Origin: Pleurotus ostreatus/Saccharomyces cerevisiae fusant
Lineage: Eukaryota > Opisthokonta
Assembly: GCA_024196135.1 (NCBI GenBank)
Contig: JAMQCK010000054.1
Span: 52,811-116,810 of the forward strand
Length of the DNA stretch: 64,000 bases
Reading direction: 5' to 3'
This document shows positions 21,679 to 33,629 of this stretch, piece by piece. The position numbers and the translations under genes are program-made. How positions within the stretch are numbered: the stretch's first letter is position 1; the number at the start of each line of letters is the position of its first letter. The notes beneath the pieces were generated by a model, which was not told the DNA's origin, ran no database searches, and saw only the letters and a program-made list of their open reading frames with translations.

Positions 21679-22069
21679 ATTGTTGGAGATTTTTTTAAAT
21701 GTGCTTATATGAGCTCTTTCTCCCAGTTTATTGACGTCACGATGCTAGCCTATCACACGCTTCCTTCCGACCATCACGAGAGCCTATCCCTCTAGGCCTC
21801 TATGGGGTCGCGGTTCTGCGATCCACTCTCCGCTACAATTGCACTTGAAGGACATCATCCTCCTGGACTGATCCCTTGCCTGACAGTAGGTCACCATCCT
21901 CTACTACCCTTGACGCGCGCCTGACGGCCGCTATCGCGTAGGTGCCGCTTTGGTAAGGGCTAAGCTCGTCTGCCGACTTCGATATCGTGGCGTGGCTGTA
22001 CGGAGGCTGTACGCAAAGCTGTATAGTCCTGTGGGCTGAACGCTTCTGCATCGCTCCTTCACTGCCAGC
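21679..22069. other. Intergenic, upstream of the membrane/F-box gene
   Basis: No gene is supported. It contains the 5' flank of tRNA-Glu on one side and of a plus-strand gene on the other. Confidence 0.5.
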
Positions 22070-24162
22070 ATGTCGTTCGCGGGCGGTGGGAGCGCTGGCC
22101 GTCGCCACAAATCATTGGCCGAGGTGTCCCGGCCATCTCAGCAGCTCTTGAGCAACATATCAAACACCGTGGTACGCACATGAGCATATTGGCGTACGTC
22201 TTGACTGATGGTGCCCAAGTTCTCGTTCTCTGCCCTTGCGTATCTGTGGTCAACGATTGGCTACCAAACGGCCTTTCGCGAGCCCTACGTCGTGCTAGTC
22301 GGAAACTTCCGCGAACTGGTCGTCGCGGCCATCACTGTGCCCTTCCTCGTCTTGAACCCCATCGTCGGTGCTCTGTCGCAGCGCGACCGCACTCTGCGCA
22401 CCGCACGAATTCACAGCGGGATACAATGCATGTCCTTTCTGACCTTCGGCATCGCAACATATGTCTTCACGTACAAGGCGAAAATCCAGCAGCACCCAGG
22501 CCGCATCGATGTCACGCTCGTCTTCAATCTGAACGAGTGGGGACTCTTGGGCAACATTGCCAGATATGCCATCCATGTCTGTATAGTGGCGCAAGCCATC
22601 GCCGGAGTTGTCTCGGGTGTCGTGACACTGGTCGCCGTATGCGCGCTCTATGTCGTGGCTCGGCGCGCATCGCAGCGGCTAACTGAGCTAGCCGAAGTGG
22701 AGAAGACGTTCTGGATCGAGGAGGGCCCGCGCATGCGTCTCCAAGCTCTGACCCCTTCTGGCCACCCTTGGCTGTCAATTATACCGCCGGAGATAGTTGA
22801 CGAGATCTGCAAGTATCTCGGCGTGTATCATCTCCTCTTTGTATGCCTAGTCGACAAACGCCTCAATGCGGTTGGGACGCGCTGGCTGTATCGTGGCGTC
22901 ACGCTGAAGAATGCTAGGCAGAGCGTCAAGTTCTTTCGCACGATCATACGCTCAGATATCTCTGCGAAGTCTGTCCGAACGCTTGCGCTGTAAGTTGCTT
23001 ATCTTCTACGCGCCTGAAAAATTGCTAATCTTCTTGCTCGTAGTGACCCTTCGATGGGACTCTTCATCTGGGAATGGCTCCCCGCATATCACAAGCTCAT
23101 GGCTGCCGCGATGCGCCGGATGGTCAACATCGAAAACCTTCCTCTCCAAGCCTCTCGCAATCTTCCCCTCCTTCTGGCAGACGCCCACTTCCCCTCCTTA
23201 CAACGCTGCGACATTCACCTCACTCCCGCGACCCCAGCCTTCCTCGCCCGCCACCAGCGATTGCGAACAGTCCACTTCCGCAGCGGCCTCGCCAACAACC
23301 TCAACCACGCGTTCTTCCACGACGAATTTGCGCGCGGATCCGCTGGCTTCTCGCGCCTGGAGATCCTGACTTGTCCAAGCTACATCGCCGGCGCTATCCT
23401 CCCTCAGCCAGATATTCGCAGCCTGGCGATAGTCTGGAATGGATCGACCATGGCACAGGACGCGCCGGAAGTCTACGCCAAACTGTCCATGCTCGACCAT
23501 ACCCTCGATGTCCTGCATAATATCACAACCATGAGCGAATTACCTACTCACATCCGCGCGATGAAGGACCGTGTTTTGTTACTCGCCAAACTCAACTTTC
23601 TCGTCACGGATATCCCAACACGCCCGCATCAGGTATGGTAGCGTCCCATCTTCTTCATTCGCCGTGTGCTCATTTATTTCTCCCATTGTCAGGACGTCTT
23701 CTTACAGTTCGAAGATGCACTTCGTAGTACGCCCGTCTTGAAGGTTTTGTATATCACGGGAGCGACCAGACGACCAGTCCTTCCCGACGTTGATGCGCTG
23801 GACGAAGAACAGGACATCGTCCAGGCGCTATACGCCTGCCGCCCTTCACTAACGCAGGTCATCCTCGGAAGTAAGGGTGTCTTTCCTCTCATATGAAGAT
23901 CTTCGACTGATTTATTTCCGTAGGCGGCACAAACTGGATAATAGCAACACAAGGCGTCGTCCTCCCAACTTACCCTCAACGACCGCTATATGCGGCGATA
24001 CCCGACAGCAGGCTCACCGCGCGCTGGGTCGAGCGCAGCGTTCGGTCAGGGCGCATACGGTGGGACTACGTGCCGCAGGTCATGGACCTTCCGTACGTGA
24101 ACAGGCTCGAGCTCATAGTACCCATGATCTCCTGGGCGCTGCGGGAGCGGCGGTACTCGTAG
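22070..24162 (+). CDS. Membrane-segment protein fused to an F-box-like domain
   Basis: Five exons, 22070..22171, 22220..22989, 23044..23632, 23693..23870, 23924..24162; 625 aa. The start MSFAGGGSAGRRHKSLAE is chosen because exon 1 splices in frame to exon 2. Residues about 40-180 contain three or more hydrophobic stretches (for example ELVVAAITVPFLVLNPIVGA and IVAQAIAGVVSGVVTLVAV), consistent with membrane insertion. After a short helical linker, residues about 215-260 (WLSIIPPEIVDEICKYL, RWLYRGVTL) read as an F-box-like domain. The rest resembles the LRR-like tail of fungal F-box proteins, ending ISWALRERRYS. The whole of exon 2 is one open frame spanning both the hydrophobic part and the F-box, so the fusion does not depend on a splice choice. 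If real, it could be a membrane-anchored ubiquitin-ligase adaptor (inference). Confidence 0.65.
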
Positions 24163-25982
24163 AGACCGTGCCCTTGAGATACCAATATCACATTTCATCG
24201 TCGCCAGACGAACGATAGCAGACGACGTGCCCGCCCCGATGTAAGTCCGCCCAACTCAACCAATCTTCGACGGTCAGACGTAAAGCGGTAGGTTTCAAAA
24301 CGAGACTATGCCGTCTGGAGAAAGGGTGCGCGGGCTCTATGTTCTCAGCAACACGCACGGTAACTGAACATGCAACAGGTCCAACTGTCTTTGCATTTCA
24401 TCCCCGAGCGTTTCGGAAGGAGATCGCCGGTCGTGAATGCAATCTCGCCGGCATTTTGCTCAATGGAAAGGTTCACGCAGTTGTTAGCACATAAGAAGCC
24501 ATTCAGTCCAGAGGACGCCGCTCAGACGTACGAATCCGCATCGCTGACGGACTTGCAGCAGCCCCCCGAATTCAACCTTGCAGTCGCGCCCCAGTAGCTT
24601 CCACTTTACGAAGTAATCTCCGCGCCCAGGTGCAGGCGGCTTGGAGCCCTTCTAGTCTCGCGACCCACCCTTCTGTTCTTCTCTTCACGGAGAAGACCTT
24701 CTCCCCATCCCGCGACCGTCCAGCGTGAGTCCGCGGTTCTCTCGTGCCTCCCAGGTGCTTCCAGAATATACCGGTAAGCCCGCCTTCGCGATCGCCCATG
24801 CATGTTAAGCAGCACCGCCGCCGGCACCCAACCCGTCACAAGGCCCGCCGCTTGACAGAACTCTGCCCGCCGACTATGAAATCGCAGCTGCCGTACCTGC
24901 ATCAGCCAGAGGCGGATGTCTCTTCTTCTTCCACCGGTGCGAACTCGAGCCTTGCCTTACGTGTGGAGGGCTGTCGAACAGCGCCGCCTTTCTCACTGAT
25001 GCTCCAGGTGCGGCAAGCTACGGTCGACCCCCTTCGTGCGCCGCCGCCTAGCAGGGGCATGTACACGTACGTACAGCCAAGCACTGTATGCGTTGGTTGA
25101 TGGATCTCACAAGCAACTCACAAGCATCTAGCGCGGAGCCGCTCGCGTGGGATGCGCTGCTTAACAGTGTTCAATACACGATCGGCTCTTCCCCGCCAGG
25201 CCCATGGTCCGCGCAGCGCCCAACATGAACTACTTCCAGCTGGCTTCCAGATCCCTTCTCTCTAGTAAGCAGGCGAGTCATATGCAGCCCCGCGCCCTTC
25301 GCCTCCCAAGCACCCGCACCCACGGCGAGCAGCCAACCGGCAGCTGCCCATGAAGCTCGCCCTCCCGCGAACGCGGCGCAGAACATTCATAACCATCCGC
25401 CCTCACATGCAGCGAACGCCGAAGCCTTCCGCCCCCAAAACGTCCGCCGCGTCCGCATCGAAGATGGTTCCCATGCCCGCACGGCAGGTCAGTAGCGCTG
25501 AGTTCGAAAATCCAGAGATTCCACGGAACGCGATGGCGATGGTATCGGCATGCGCAGCGGGTGGGCTAGCGCAGGACACCTCATCGCGATGAATAAGATA
25601 GAGCCCTGTACGAGATGCGTCTGGGCAGCTACTTAGGTAAAAGTTGGTATACGGCGCGATAAGCATGCAAGTCGAAGCTGGGGACAGATGACTGCTCTAC
25701 AATGGGGTCCATGGGACAGACGGCACGAATAGATACCTAGATATTTGGGACGTACATACTTACTACAGACAGACTAGATGAGCAGACAGGATCCCTGGTA
25801 GATGCGTAGGATGGTATCGTATGAGAGGGTTATTGTGCATGAGAGTGGTGAAAGTCCAAGAAACTACGAACATCGGTGTCCACGATGTACAAATGGTCCA
25901 GTCGCAACCACAGCGAGTACGTTTTAGTCTAGGCAGAAAGCTTGTCCTCGACTCCCTATGGTTGCACAAAGAGTCGAGGACC
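24163..25982. other. Gene-poor 1.8 kb between convergent genes
   Basis: I see no supported gene. Open frames at 24370-24597, 24744-25100 and 25350-25592 are short, rich in Pro/Arg/Ala and have no recognisable domain. The stretch from 25650 to 25980 is AT-richer and is probably 3' flank of the large minus-strand F-box gene. A short missed gene in 25170-25670 cannot be excluded. Confidence 0.4.
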
Positions 25983-28900
25983 TCAAGCGCTCGCCGTGGC
26001 TTTCTTGTCCTCGTCCTCCTCGGCCTTCTCTTCCACCTTGGAAAACGAGAATGGACCCTCCATGAAGATCTCCGCGCCTCCTTCACCAGCGCCTCCTATG
26101 TCTTCTGGTAAGAAGATCAACATAATCGCGAAAAGCAAGGAAAGCCGCCTAGTCAGCCGCCAACTCACCACCATTTTCCCCAAACAAGACCGGTCCCATC
26201 GTCCCATCGGGGAACACACGACGCCAAGTGCCTACGAAGTTGCGCCCACCGATGATGTAGCCGTAGAAGAAAGTGTACGACGAGTGCCAGTGGCCCGTCG
26301 CGTACTGCGAGCCTGAGGTAGAGACATGTTAGCTCGCGGTGTACTAAGACACCAACGAAGAAACCAACTCACCAGCCTTCGGGAACCTCAACAACCCAAT
26401 CATCCCGTCGCAGCTACGAACGCGTCCATAGTACTCCCAGTCAAACCACGCCGCCGCATGCCGCTCGTCCGTCGTCCCGACGAGCAAGATCGACGACGTG
26501 TGGCAGCACTCCTTCACCGCGCGCGGCGGCGTCGTGCGACAGTCGCAGGGCGGCGGCGCGTGCGCATGCGCGTCCGCGCCCACGTCCATCGGACTCCCAT
26601 CATTCGCATCCTCAGCGGCGTCCATCGTGTCCGTCTCCTCGTCCCCGCTCCCCACATCCCACCCCTCATCCTCCTGCGCCGGCCTCCCGAACGCGTACAT
26701 GAAGTCGCGCGTCGGCAGCTTCTTCCTCCCGCCGCACTGCACGCACGCCTCTCCGGCCACCCCCCTCACATTCTGGCCCATCGCAACGCGTCCGCCGCCC
26801 ACAGGCGTCCCCAGACCCAGCCCATACTGCTCGAACACCCTCTCCATGCCCTGCCGGCCGACGCGCTCCCGAATCACGCACCCCTCGCACTGCGTAGGGT
26901 CGACGGGCTCGTTGACGGAGCGGTAGGGGTAGACGCGCCCATCGGCCATGACGGCGTTGCACGTCTTCCCGTCCTCGGACACGACAAGGCGCGTGCCCGG
27001 CGGGAGCCAGCCGGAGCGCGGGGCGTTGTTTGCAGGGAGACGCGGGTCGAGCGCCGAGTACGCATTCCCGTGGTGGTGCGAGTCGACCCGACCACAGCCA
27101 AGCGGCATCGGGCACGCGAACTCCTTCATCCTGAAGACGACGGGGCGCATCTGGATAGTGTCGGAGTGGATCACATCGTTGCTGAGAGGCCGTTCGTTGG
27201 TGTCGAGCAGCGCTTGGAGCGCGGGGACAGAGGGGACCTAGGTGAGTAGGCGCATGAACGAATACGAGGAGCAGGAGTCAGTCATCTGTACAATACCGAG
27301 TCACGAACTCCCACTCACCAACATCCTCCCCTGCCACAAGCCCTCCATCGACCCGGGCTGGTACATCTGACCGAGGCGGATCGAGTCCGCGAGCTGCGAC
27401 GGCGGATGCCTGGGGTCGACTATCAAGATATCAGCCGGATGTCCTTGATGAACAAGAAGGGCATGACTCACAAGCAACATGCGCACTATTGCTCATCACG
27501 CAGCGCGCCGCGTCCGTGTCCCAGGCCATACTCTTCGTGAATGGGGGCTGCCGGCCGAGCCTGAGGAAGGGCTCGATGAGGGAGGCGGGCGGCGGCATGT
27601 AAGTGTCCGAGGAAGCGTTTCGATCGTTGGAGGGAGTGCTCTCCTGATCTGATGTCGTGGGAGCGTCAACGTTGTCTGCAGTGGTCGAGGTAGAGGTCGA
27701 GGGACCGTCCGCGGAAGCCGAGGTCGAAGAGGCGCCCGCGGAGGCCGAGGGAGCAGTGATAGCGTCGTTCGGGGTCTGCGCAGGGTCTGCGCCGGCCGAC
27801 GGGACATTCCCCGCGTTCGTGTCGTTCGTGTTGCCCGCCGCATTGGCGTCTGCCTGAGCAGCGTTCTCCGCATTGGCGTCCGCCTGGGCAGCGTTCTCCG
27901 CCGTCTCCACATTCTCCGCCGTCGACGCGGCCTCCTCAACCGGACTCGCGTTCGCTGTCGCAGCCGGACTCGCGTTCGCAGTCGCAACCGGACTCGCGTT
28001 TGCAGTCGCAGCCGGCAGGCTCAGCGGGTACGGGTGCCACGGGAGGCGCACGGCCTTGTTCACGTTCACTTCGTGGATGTCCTCCTGGGTGAACTGAACC
28101 TGATGGGGAGGTTAACCTGAAGGACAAACGACAGCGAGAAGACGGAACCGAGAGAGAAGACGGCAAGATCCACGACTAGATCCTCTACCAGGATGAGCAG
28201 GAGATCGACGACCAAGATGAGCAGGAGATCGACAAGCCGACAGACGAGGGCCTCATCCAGAGGGGACCGTGAACTACCCAAGTCATGGAACAAGTCCGGT
28301 TCCCAAAGAAAACATTTACTCACCCCCATCGCCCCCACCGCAGCCCACCCCTCCCGCGCGACCCTCTCCGCATGCTGCGCCTTCCGCTCCGCGTACGTCG
28401 TCGCCAGAAGCTGCGGGATCGGGATGTGGATCCGCTGGCGCCTTGCGAACCAGTGCAGCTTCGCGACCGCGGAGAGCAGCGGCGGGGGGAAGGTGAACTG
28501 GTAGCCGACGTAGGGCCAGTAGGGAGGTGGGCTGGGTAGGGAGGGTTAGTTGGGTGTTGGATGAAGGAGGAGAGTAATCAAAGAACGGGCGGAGAGTGAT
28601 CAAAGAACGGGCGGAGAGTGAGGAACGGAGAGGAAGAGAGGAGGATGTGGTCTGGGAGAAGAAAAGGGTTATGGAGACGCACTTCGATCGCGGGAAGACG
28701 GGGTAGTTCCCGTGCACGGTGCGGAGAGACTGAGGGAGGTACATGCCCTGGGGCCCGACGCCGAGGGGTGGGTAGAAGAAGTCGGGCGGGATCTCGCCCG
28801 CAGCGTACTGTATGATCGTGAATAGAAGCAACAAAGGGGGGAACGCGTAACGCACGCGAAAGGGCATGACGAGGAAGGGGAGGAGGCCTTCGAGGATCTT

Positions 28901-29606
28901 GAGGACCTGACCCGTGCGCTCCGCGGCGAGTCGTTCTGTGTGAGAGGGACGCGTCAGCTTGGGTACACGCGCGATGGGTAGAGCACGCACCCTCGGTGGT
29001 CAAGTGCCAAGCGACCCAAAGCGCGGCCGCGAGCTCGTCGTCCATCGACGGCCAGGGGCACGCGCCGCGCGCGGCCTGCTCCGCGTCCTTGGGCTGGCTG
29101 TCCGCCTCGATGCGCATGAGCACGTACGCCATCGCGAAGTCGTACGCGCCCCAGCGGTCGAGCATCTGCGCGTTCCGGCCGTCGTCGACCATGAGCATGA
29201 TGAAAGCGTGCATGATCGCGGACTCCGCGTCCGGGTCGGAGGGCGGGATGCGCCTGAGCAGCGGCGTGCGCACGTTCATGAAGTACGCCTGGAGCTGGCC
29301 GCTGAGGTGATGGGGGCGGAGGTGGATGCCGCACGCGCCGGGGCCCGCGCTGGACGCATCGGGCGCGAGATGGCGGGCGGGGATCCAGCTGACGCGGCGG
29401 TGGATGGCGCCGGTGTTGAAGACCTCGCCGAAGATGAAGGCGCCGGTGTGGGGGGAGGCGATCACGTCTTTGAGGCGGGGGCAGGACGCGGCGAGGGCAT
29501 CGAGCGCGTCGGGGTCTTCGGCAGCTAGGTGGCTGGCGACCTGCTGGAGGAGCTCAAAGGGGAGCAGGCAGAGGCGGTGTGCGCAGGCGAGGACGGCGGC
29601 GTTCAT
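25983..29606 (-). CDS. Large F-box domain protein, 962 aa
   Basis: Nine exons, complement(25983..26104, 26169..26312, 26373..27237, 27319..27419, 27472..28099, 28324..28531, 28683..28807, 28856..28935, 28991..29606). All junctions are GT-AG and keep frame. The F-box-like domain is near the N-terminus (LLPFELLQQVASHLA, LDALAASCPRLKDVI). Later segments such as PPPYWPYVGYQFTFPPP, VQFTQEDIHEVNVNKAV, YGRVRSCDGMIGLL and HWHSSYTFFYGYIIGG look like a folded C-terminal domain reminiscent of large fungal F-box proteins. Exon 5 carries an Ala/Asn-rich tandem repeat (units TANASPVA and AENAAQADAN) and an Asp/Ser/Thr-rich stretch, probably disordered. A short Cys-rich element (QCEGC, CVQCGG) is present. 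The C-terminus is acidic. The intron at 28101-28323 is unusually long (223 nt) and contains a 24-bp duplication. Probable SCF adaptor (inferred). Confidence 0.72.
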
Positions 29607-32600
29607 GGGGGCTGGTGGTGGTAGTGGTGGTCGGGAGGAAGAAGCGTCGGGGGCGGGGGGCGCTATACATACTGGGTCAAGGCGCGGACGTACACTGGAC
29701 CTAACGACATCGCGCGCCGGAATAGCCGCCCACAGTCCGCCACGGCACATCCGAGCGTTAGCCCCGTTCATCACCCCGTTCCCACGCCCCCGCACCACCC
29801 CTGCCGCCGGCCCATTATTTCCATTGCATGCTTCCCCTCCTCCGTCCCCCATTCCCCTTTTCGCTCGCACGCACCCAGTCAGCCCACCCACAGCAGCCCG
29901 CCCCCCTCTATCTCCCGCGACGCAGCAGCTTACCCAGGGCCCCTTCCCACTGCCGTCAGCACCCCACTTTCAGCCACTTTCGCGGACTTGGAATCTTCAA
30001 CCGGCCACCTCGGCACGCCCGCCTCCGCCTTCGACTCTTCGTCTCCGTCCGTCGCCCGTCGCCATACGTAGCTTTTCTCCGCCACCCTGTCTTCTAGCCT
30101 CTAAACCGCCAGGCACGCACCGAAGAACTTCGCCCCAGCGTTCGCAGGAGCGTGTCCTAAACCTCTCCGTCTGTCGTCACCCTCCGTCCCATGTACCGAT
30201 CTGCCCTCCGCCTCAATCGGGCGCGCTGCGGCGAACTGAATATCGGCTGCGAGTATGAATATCGGGCGGCGCGCTGAGTTCAACTTCGCGGCGTCCAGAC
30301 TACTCTCCCACGGCACGCGCGCCTGCCTTCCCACCTCGCCTCCCTGCAGCCTCGCCCCGTCTTCGCCTGATAACATTGACACTCACCCGTCAAGCTCGCC
30401 AGGGTGCGGCCTACACCTTGTTTCCGAGTATACGCCTGATTCACGCCCTTCATCGGTGTCTTGTCTCCATCGTTCATGCTTGTCTCACCGCGCGCCCACT
30501 CCTTGTTCGCATCTGCCAGCGCATGTTCTGATCCACCGCATCCGCATCCAGCTGCCCATTTGATCCCCGTCCTTCATGCTATCCCCGCCCTCAAAGAATG
30601 GCCGCTTTACTCGCCGATCAAACCCATCAATGACAACAGGTCCATCAAGATCGCCCGCGCCCTTGCTTTGTGCGCCGGCTTTGCTCGCCACTCCGCGTGG
30701 CAGACTCTGTTCGCCGCTCCTCGTGGCGCTGCAATTCACCGCCGTTGGATCGCGTGGCTGCAACTCCGTCGTAGCGCGTGGCCCTTGATGCGCGGGCTTT
30801 CCTCATCCGTCTTCTTATTGCTGCTTCCGCGGACAAGCCTATTCTTGAGGAGCCACAAGATCTCTGACGACCAAGTCTTGCCCTCATCCCCTTGGATCAA
30901 CTTCCCCTCGCCAGCGCCCAAATCTCTCTCTCCTTACCAAGCCTCTCACGAAACTTCCCGCCACACCCACGACCATCGTCGCGGAGTTTGAACTCGGATC
31001 TCGAGATCTCTGATTCGTCTTTGACGACCTGAGTCAACAACCTCATGCTCTTTGACGACTCATCGTCGTCCTCTGATTTCCTCATCGCGGCCGACCATCT
31101 TACGCAACCCACGGCGGAGTCTGAACCCCTCGATTGGACATTGACATCTTCGCCGCTCGAATTTGCACATCTTTGAATCCCAGGTCGAACATCTTTGATG
31201 GTGATTCAACGGACACGGTTCGTGATGCCTCGTCTATCAACATCAGCGCCGTTCCCTGCCGCCGTTTGACACCCTTCACTGCCGCCGGTACCGAGGAGCG
31301 GAGTTCGTCCTGAAGGGGCGGAGTTCGTCCTGAAGCGGAGTCGTTCTGATTGAATCAACAGGCCTTGTGTGGCGTCGTCTCTGCCCTTGCTGCTCTTAAG
31401 TTCGTCACCTCGACCAACCCTCTCACCTACGTCTTCGATTTCCGTCCCCCGCGTCTTCGTCCCCTCCGTCCCCAGCCATCCACTCCTGCGTACTCAATCG
31501 TCGTTTCCTTCAACCCTCAATCACCAACACCTCCGCCCTCAATTGCTCAATCAACCACCCCCGCTTTCAATCAAGCAAAAGACGTAAAGTTCCTCGTCCG
31601 CCGACCGGCCAAAGCCGACTCTACCCTGAGCGGGGTGACTACAGCTGCGCCTTTGCGGGGTGACCACTGATACACCTGAGCGGGGAATACTGCTGCATCT
31701 GTGCGGGTGAATACTTCTGAGCCTGAGCGGGGTGACCACCGCTGTAAGAACGGGTTTCCGACTCGGACGTACTGAACACCGCAGCGGACGCGCTCTTCGC
31801 GGGCGGCGAGACTGCTTCCCGCGCTCGAATCGCGCTGGACAAGGCGGCTGTGCGGAAAGGACGAGTGAGCTGTATGAAGACGATGTCAAAGAACTAAGGA
31901 CCTTCGAGCTTGCTTCGACAAAATGCCCACCTCGACTCCGCTAAATTCTCAATCCTGTCACCGTTGGGATACAGCCTCCTCGGCTGATCTTTAAAAACGC
32001 TTCGCGCCTGGGGAGCAACGCTCCCCGCCGACGCCTCTTTTTCCTTCACGATCACCGCATTTTCTGTGTCCTCCGCCGACCGCTAGCTCTGGCCTTCAAC
32101 GCCGTCGCTCCTACACCCCGACCCTCCGTCGACGATCTCTAGACCACCTCCGCCGGTGCTCCCTCCTTGACGTCTTTCGTCGATGCACGCTCCTCTTCGA
32201 AGCCCTTTGCCGATACTGCCTCCGCCTCTGGTCCCTCAATAATCGCTCGCCTTTGAGGTGCTCGCACCGACAATCTGTCAACAAGCGCCCGTCTCGTCGA
32301 TAATCTCTCTTGTGTGTCCTCCGCCAATGCTCGCCCTCGCTTGTTAGACTCCGCCGATCACTTCACGAGAGTCGATTTGCCTCGCCCTTATTTGCCGCAG
32401 TCTCTGCCAACCGACGAAAAAGGCGCAAAATTCCCCGTGCTGGCACAAATGGCTTCAATTTACGACACCGTGTAGTCTATACCCTATGCCTGAAGGTTCT
32501 TCTTCGCTAGAAGTTCCTGCCTGCCTCTAGGAAAGCCAACGAGGACGCCGTGTGTTCTCTGGCCTCTTTGCGGATTAGAAGCCGTGTGTGACGACCCGGG

Positions 32601-33629
32601 GAAGACGGCGAAAGCATCGCCCTACTTCACCTGCCGGCGAGCGCCTGCACTATTCTCGAAGAAATCTCGCTGCGTCAGACGCTTATCGAGAGCTTTACGT
32701 CGAGTGTGAGGGGACTGTCCCCAAGTCTCCTCATATTTTCTATCTGTCAACGAGGAAATGACCTATTTGCGCTCGCATTTAATTCGCAAAATCCGCCGAT
32801 GAAGGGGAAAGGCTTCGCCCTATCGACGCGGCTGGCTAGCACTGACAGCGAGGACGACTCCCTGACGACAAGCTCCGCCCTACCGACGATGAAGCACCAT
32901 CCTGCCAACAGCGAAGTCCGTCCAATTGACAAGTCCTCAGCGCAGGCTCTTTCATGCCCAAAGCGCTCAACACCGCCGGTTGATCTGCGAAGGTTCCCGG
33001 TTTGGTAGGTCCCTCCCTAGCGGGCGTATTGACGATTCCTCGCCTTTTGGTGGAAGATAGGCCTTCGCTCGCCAACAAGAGACCCCAATCCTGGAGTGTT
33101 GTCATTGGGTCCGACGCGTTCTTCCAGCCAGGCGATTTTGAACGCTGTCCACCTTTCGCCCTTGCTCTCGAGCAGAAGTAACAGAAGACATAAACAAGGT
33201 ATGAGGTCACTGCCTCAAAGCAGCCGCCATGTGCGAAGAGCGTTGATAGATCCATTAGGCCCTCAGGCAATAGCTAAAACATCTCAGACAATAGATGACC
33301 TGATAAATCCACTCCCTCCCCATCCTCTTGCGCGCATACCTCAACTGCCTGGGTATAATCCTCCTCACAAAGCTCCCTCAGCTCACCCATCAGCTTCGGT
33401 CAGTCCCAACCATCCTCCCCCTCCCATCAGTCGTGCCCTTGTCGGACACGCTCGTCGCATCGAGATCGTTATACAACATGTTCATTCGTGTCTGTCTGTC
33501 CTCGGGTCGATGGGTCTACAAAGGCAGTACAAGCGTCCACGTCTTCCCCGCCGGCGAGCGCGGCGGCGGCGGCAACAGCAGCTATCGTACAACAAACAAC
33601 AATCAGTCCCGCGCTCGGTGCTCGTAAAT
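29607..33629. other. 4-kb gene-poor region with decayed low-complexity arrays
   Basis: No gene is supported. The plus strand is pyrimidine-rich with scattered short repeats: 'gcggagttcgtcctgaag' twice at about 31294-31335, diverged 'ctgagcggggtgaccac' copies at about 31628-31745, 'ctttgacgac' motifs around 31018-31060, and 'ctccgccga' motifs between 32070 and 32360. The long open frame 29326-30258 on the plus strand is antisense to the F-box gene and low complexity. I see no terminal repeats, reverse transcriptase or transposase. It could be old repeat debris or a long untranslated region. Confidence 0.5.

Noticed and set aside
24370..25592. Short plus-strand open frames that could be small genes or pheromone precursors
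   Set aside because: None ends in a CaaX motif, none has a domain or consistent codon bias, and they overlap open frames on the other strand.
29326..30258. A 310-codon open frame on the plus strand
   Set aside because: It is antisense to exon 1 of the large F-box gene for its first part and low-complexity Pro/Arg/Ser afterwards; the opposite strand has proper splice sites and a recognisable domain.
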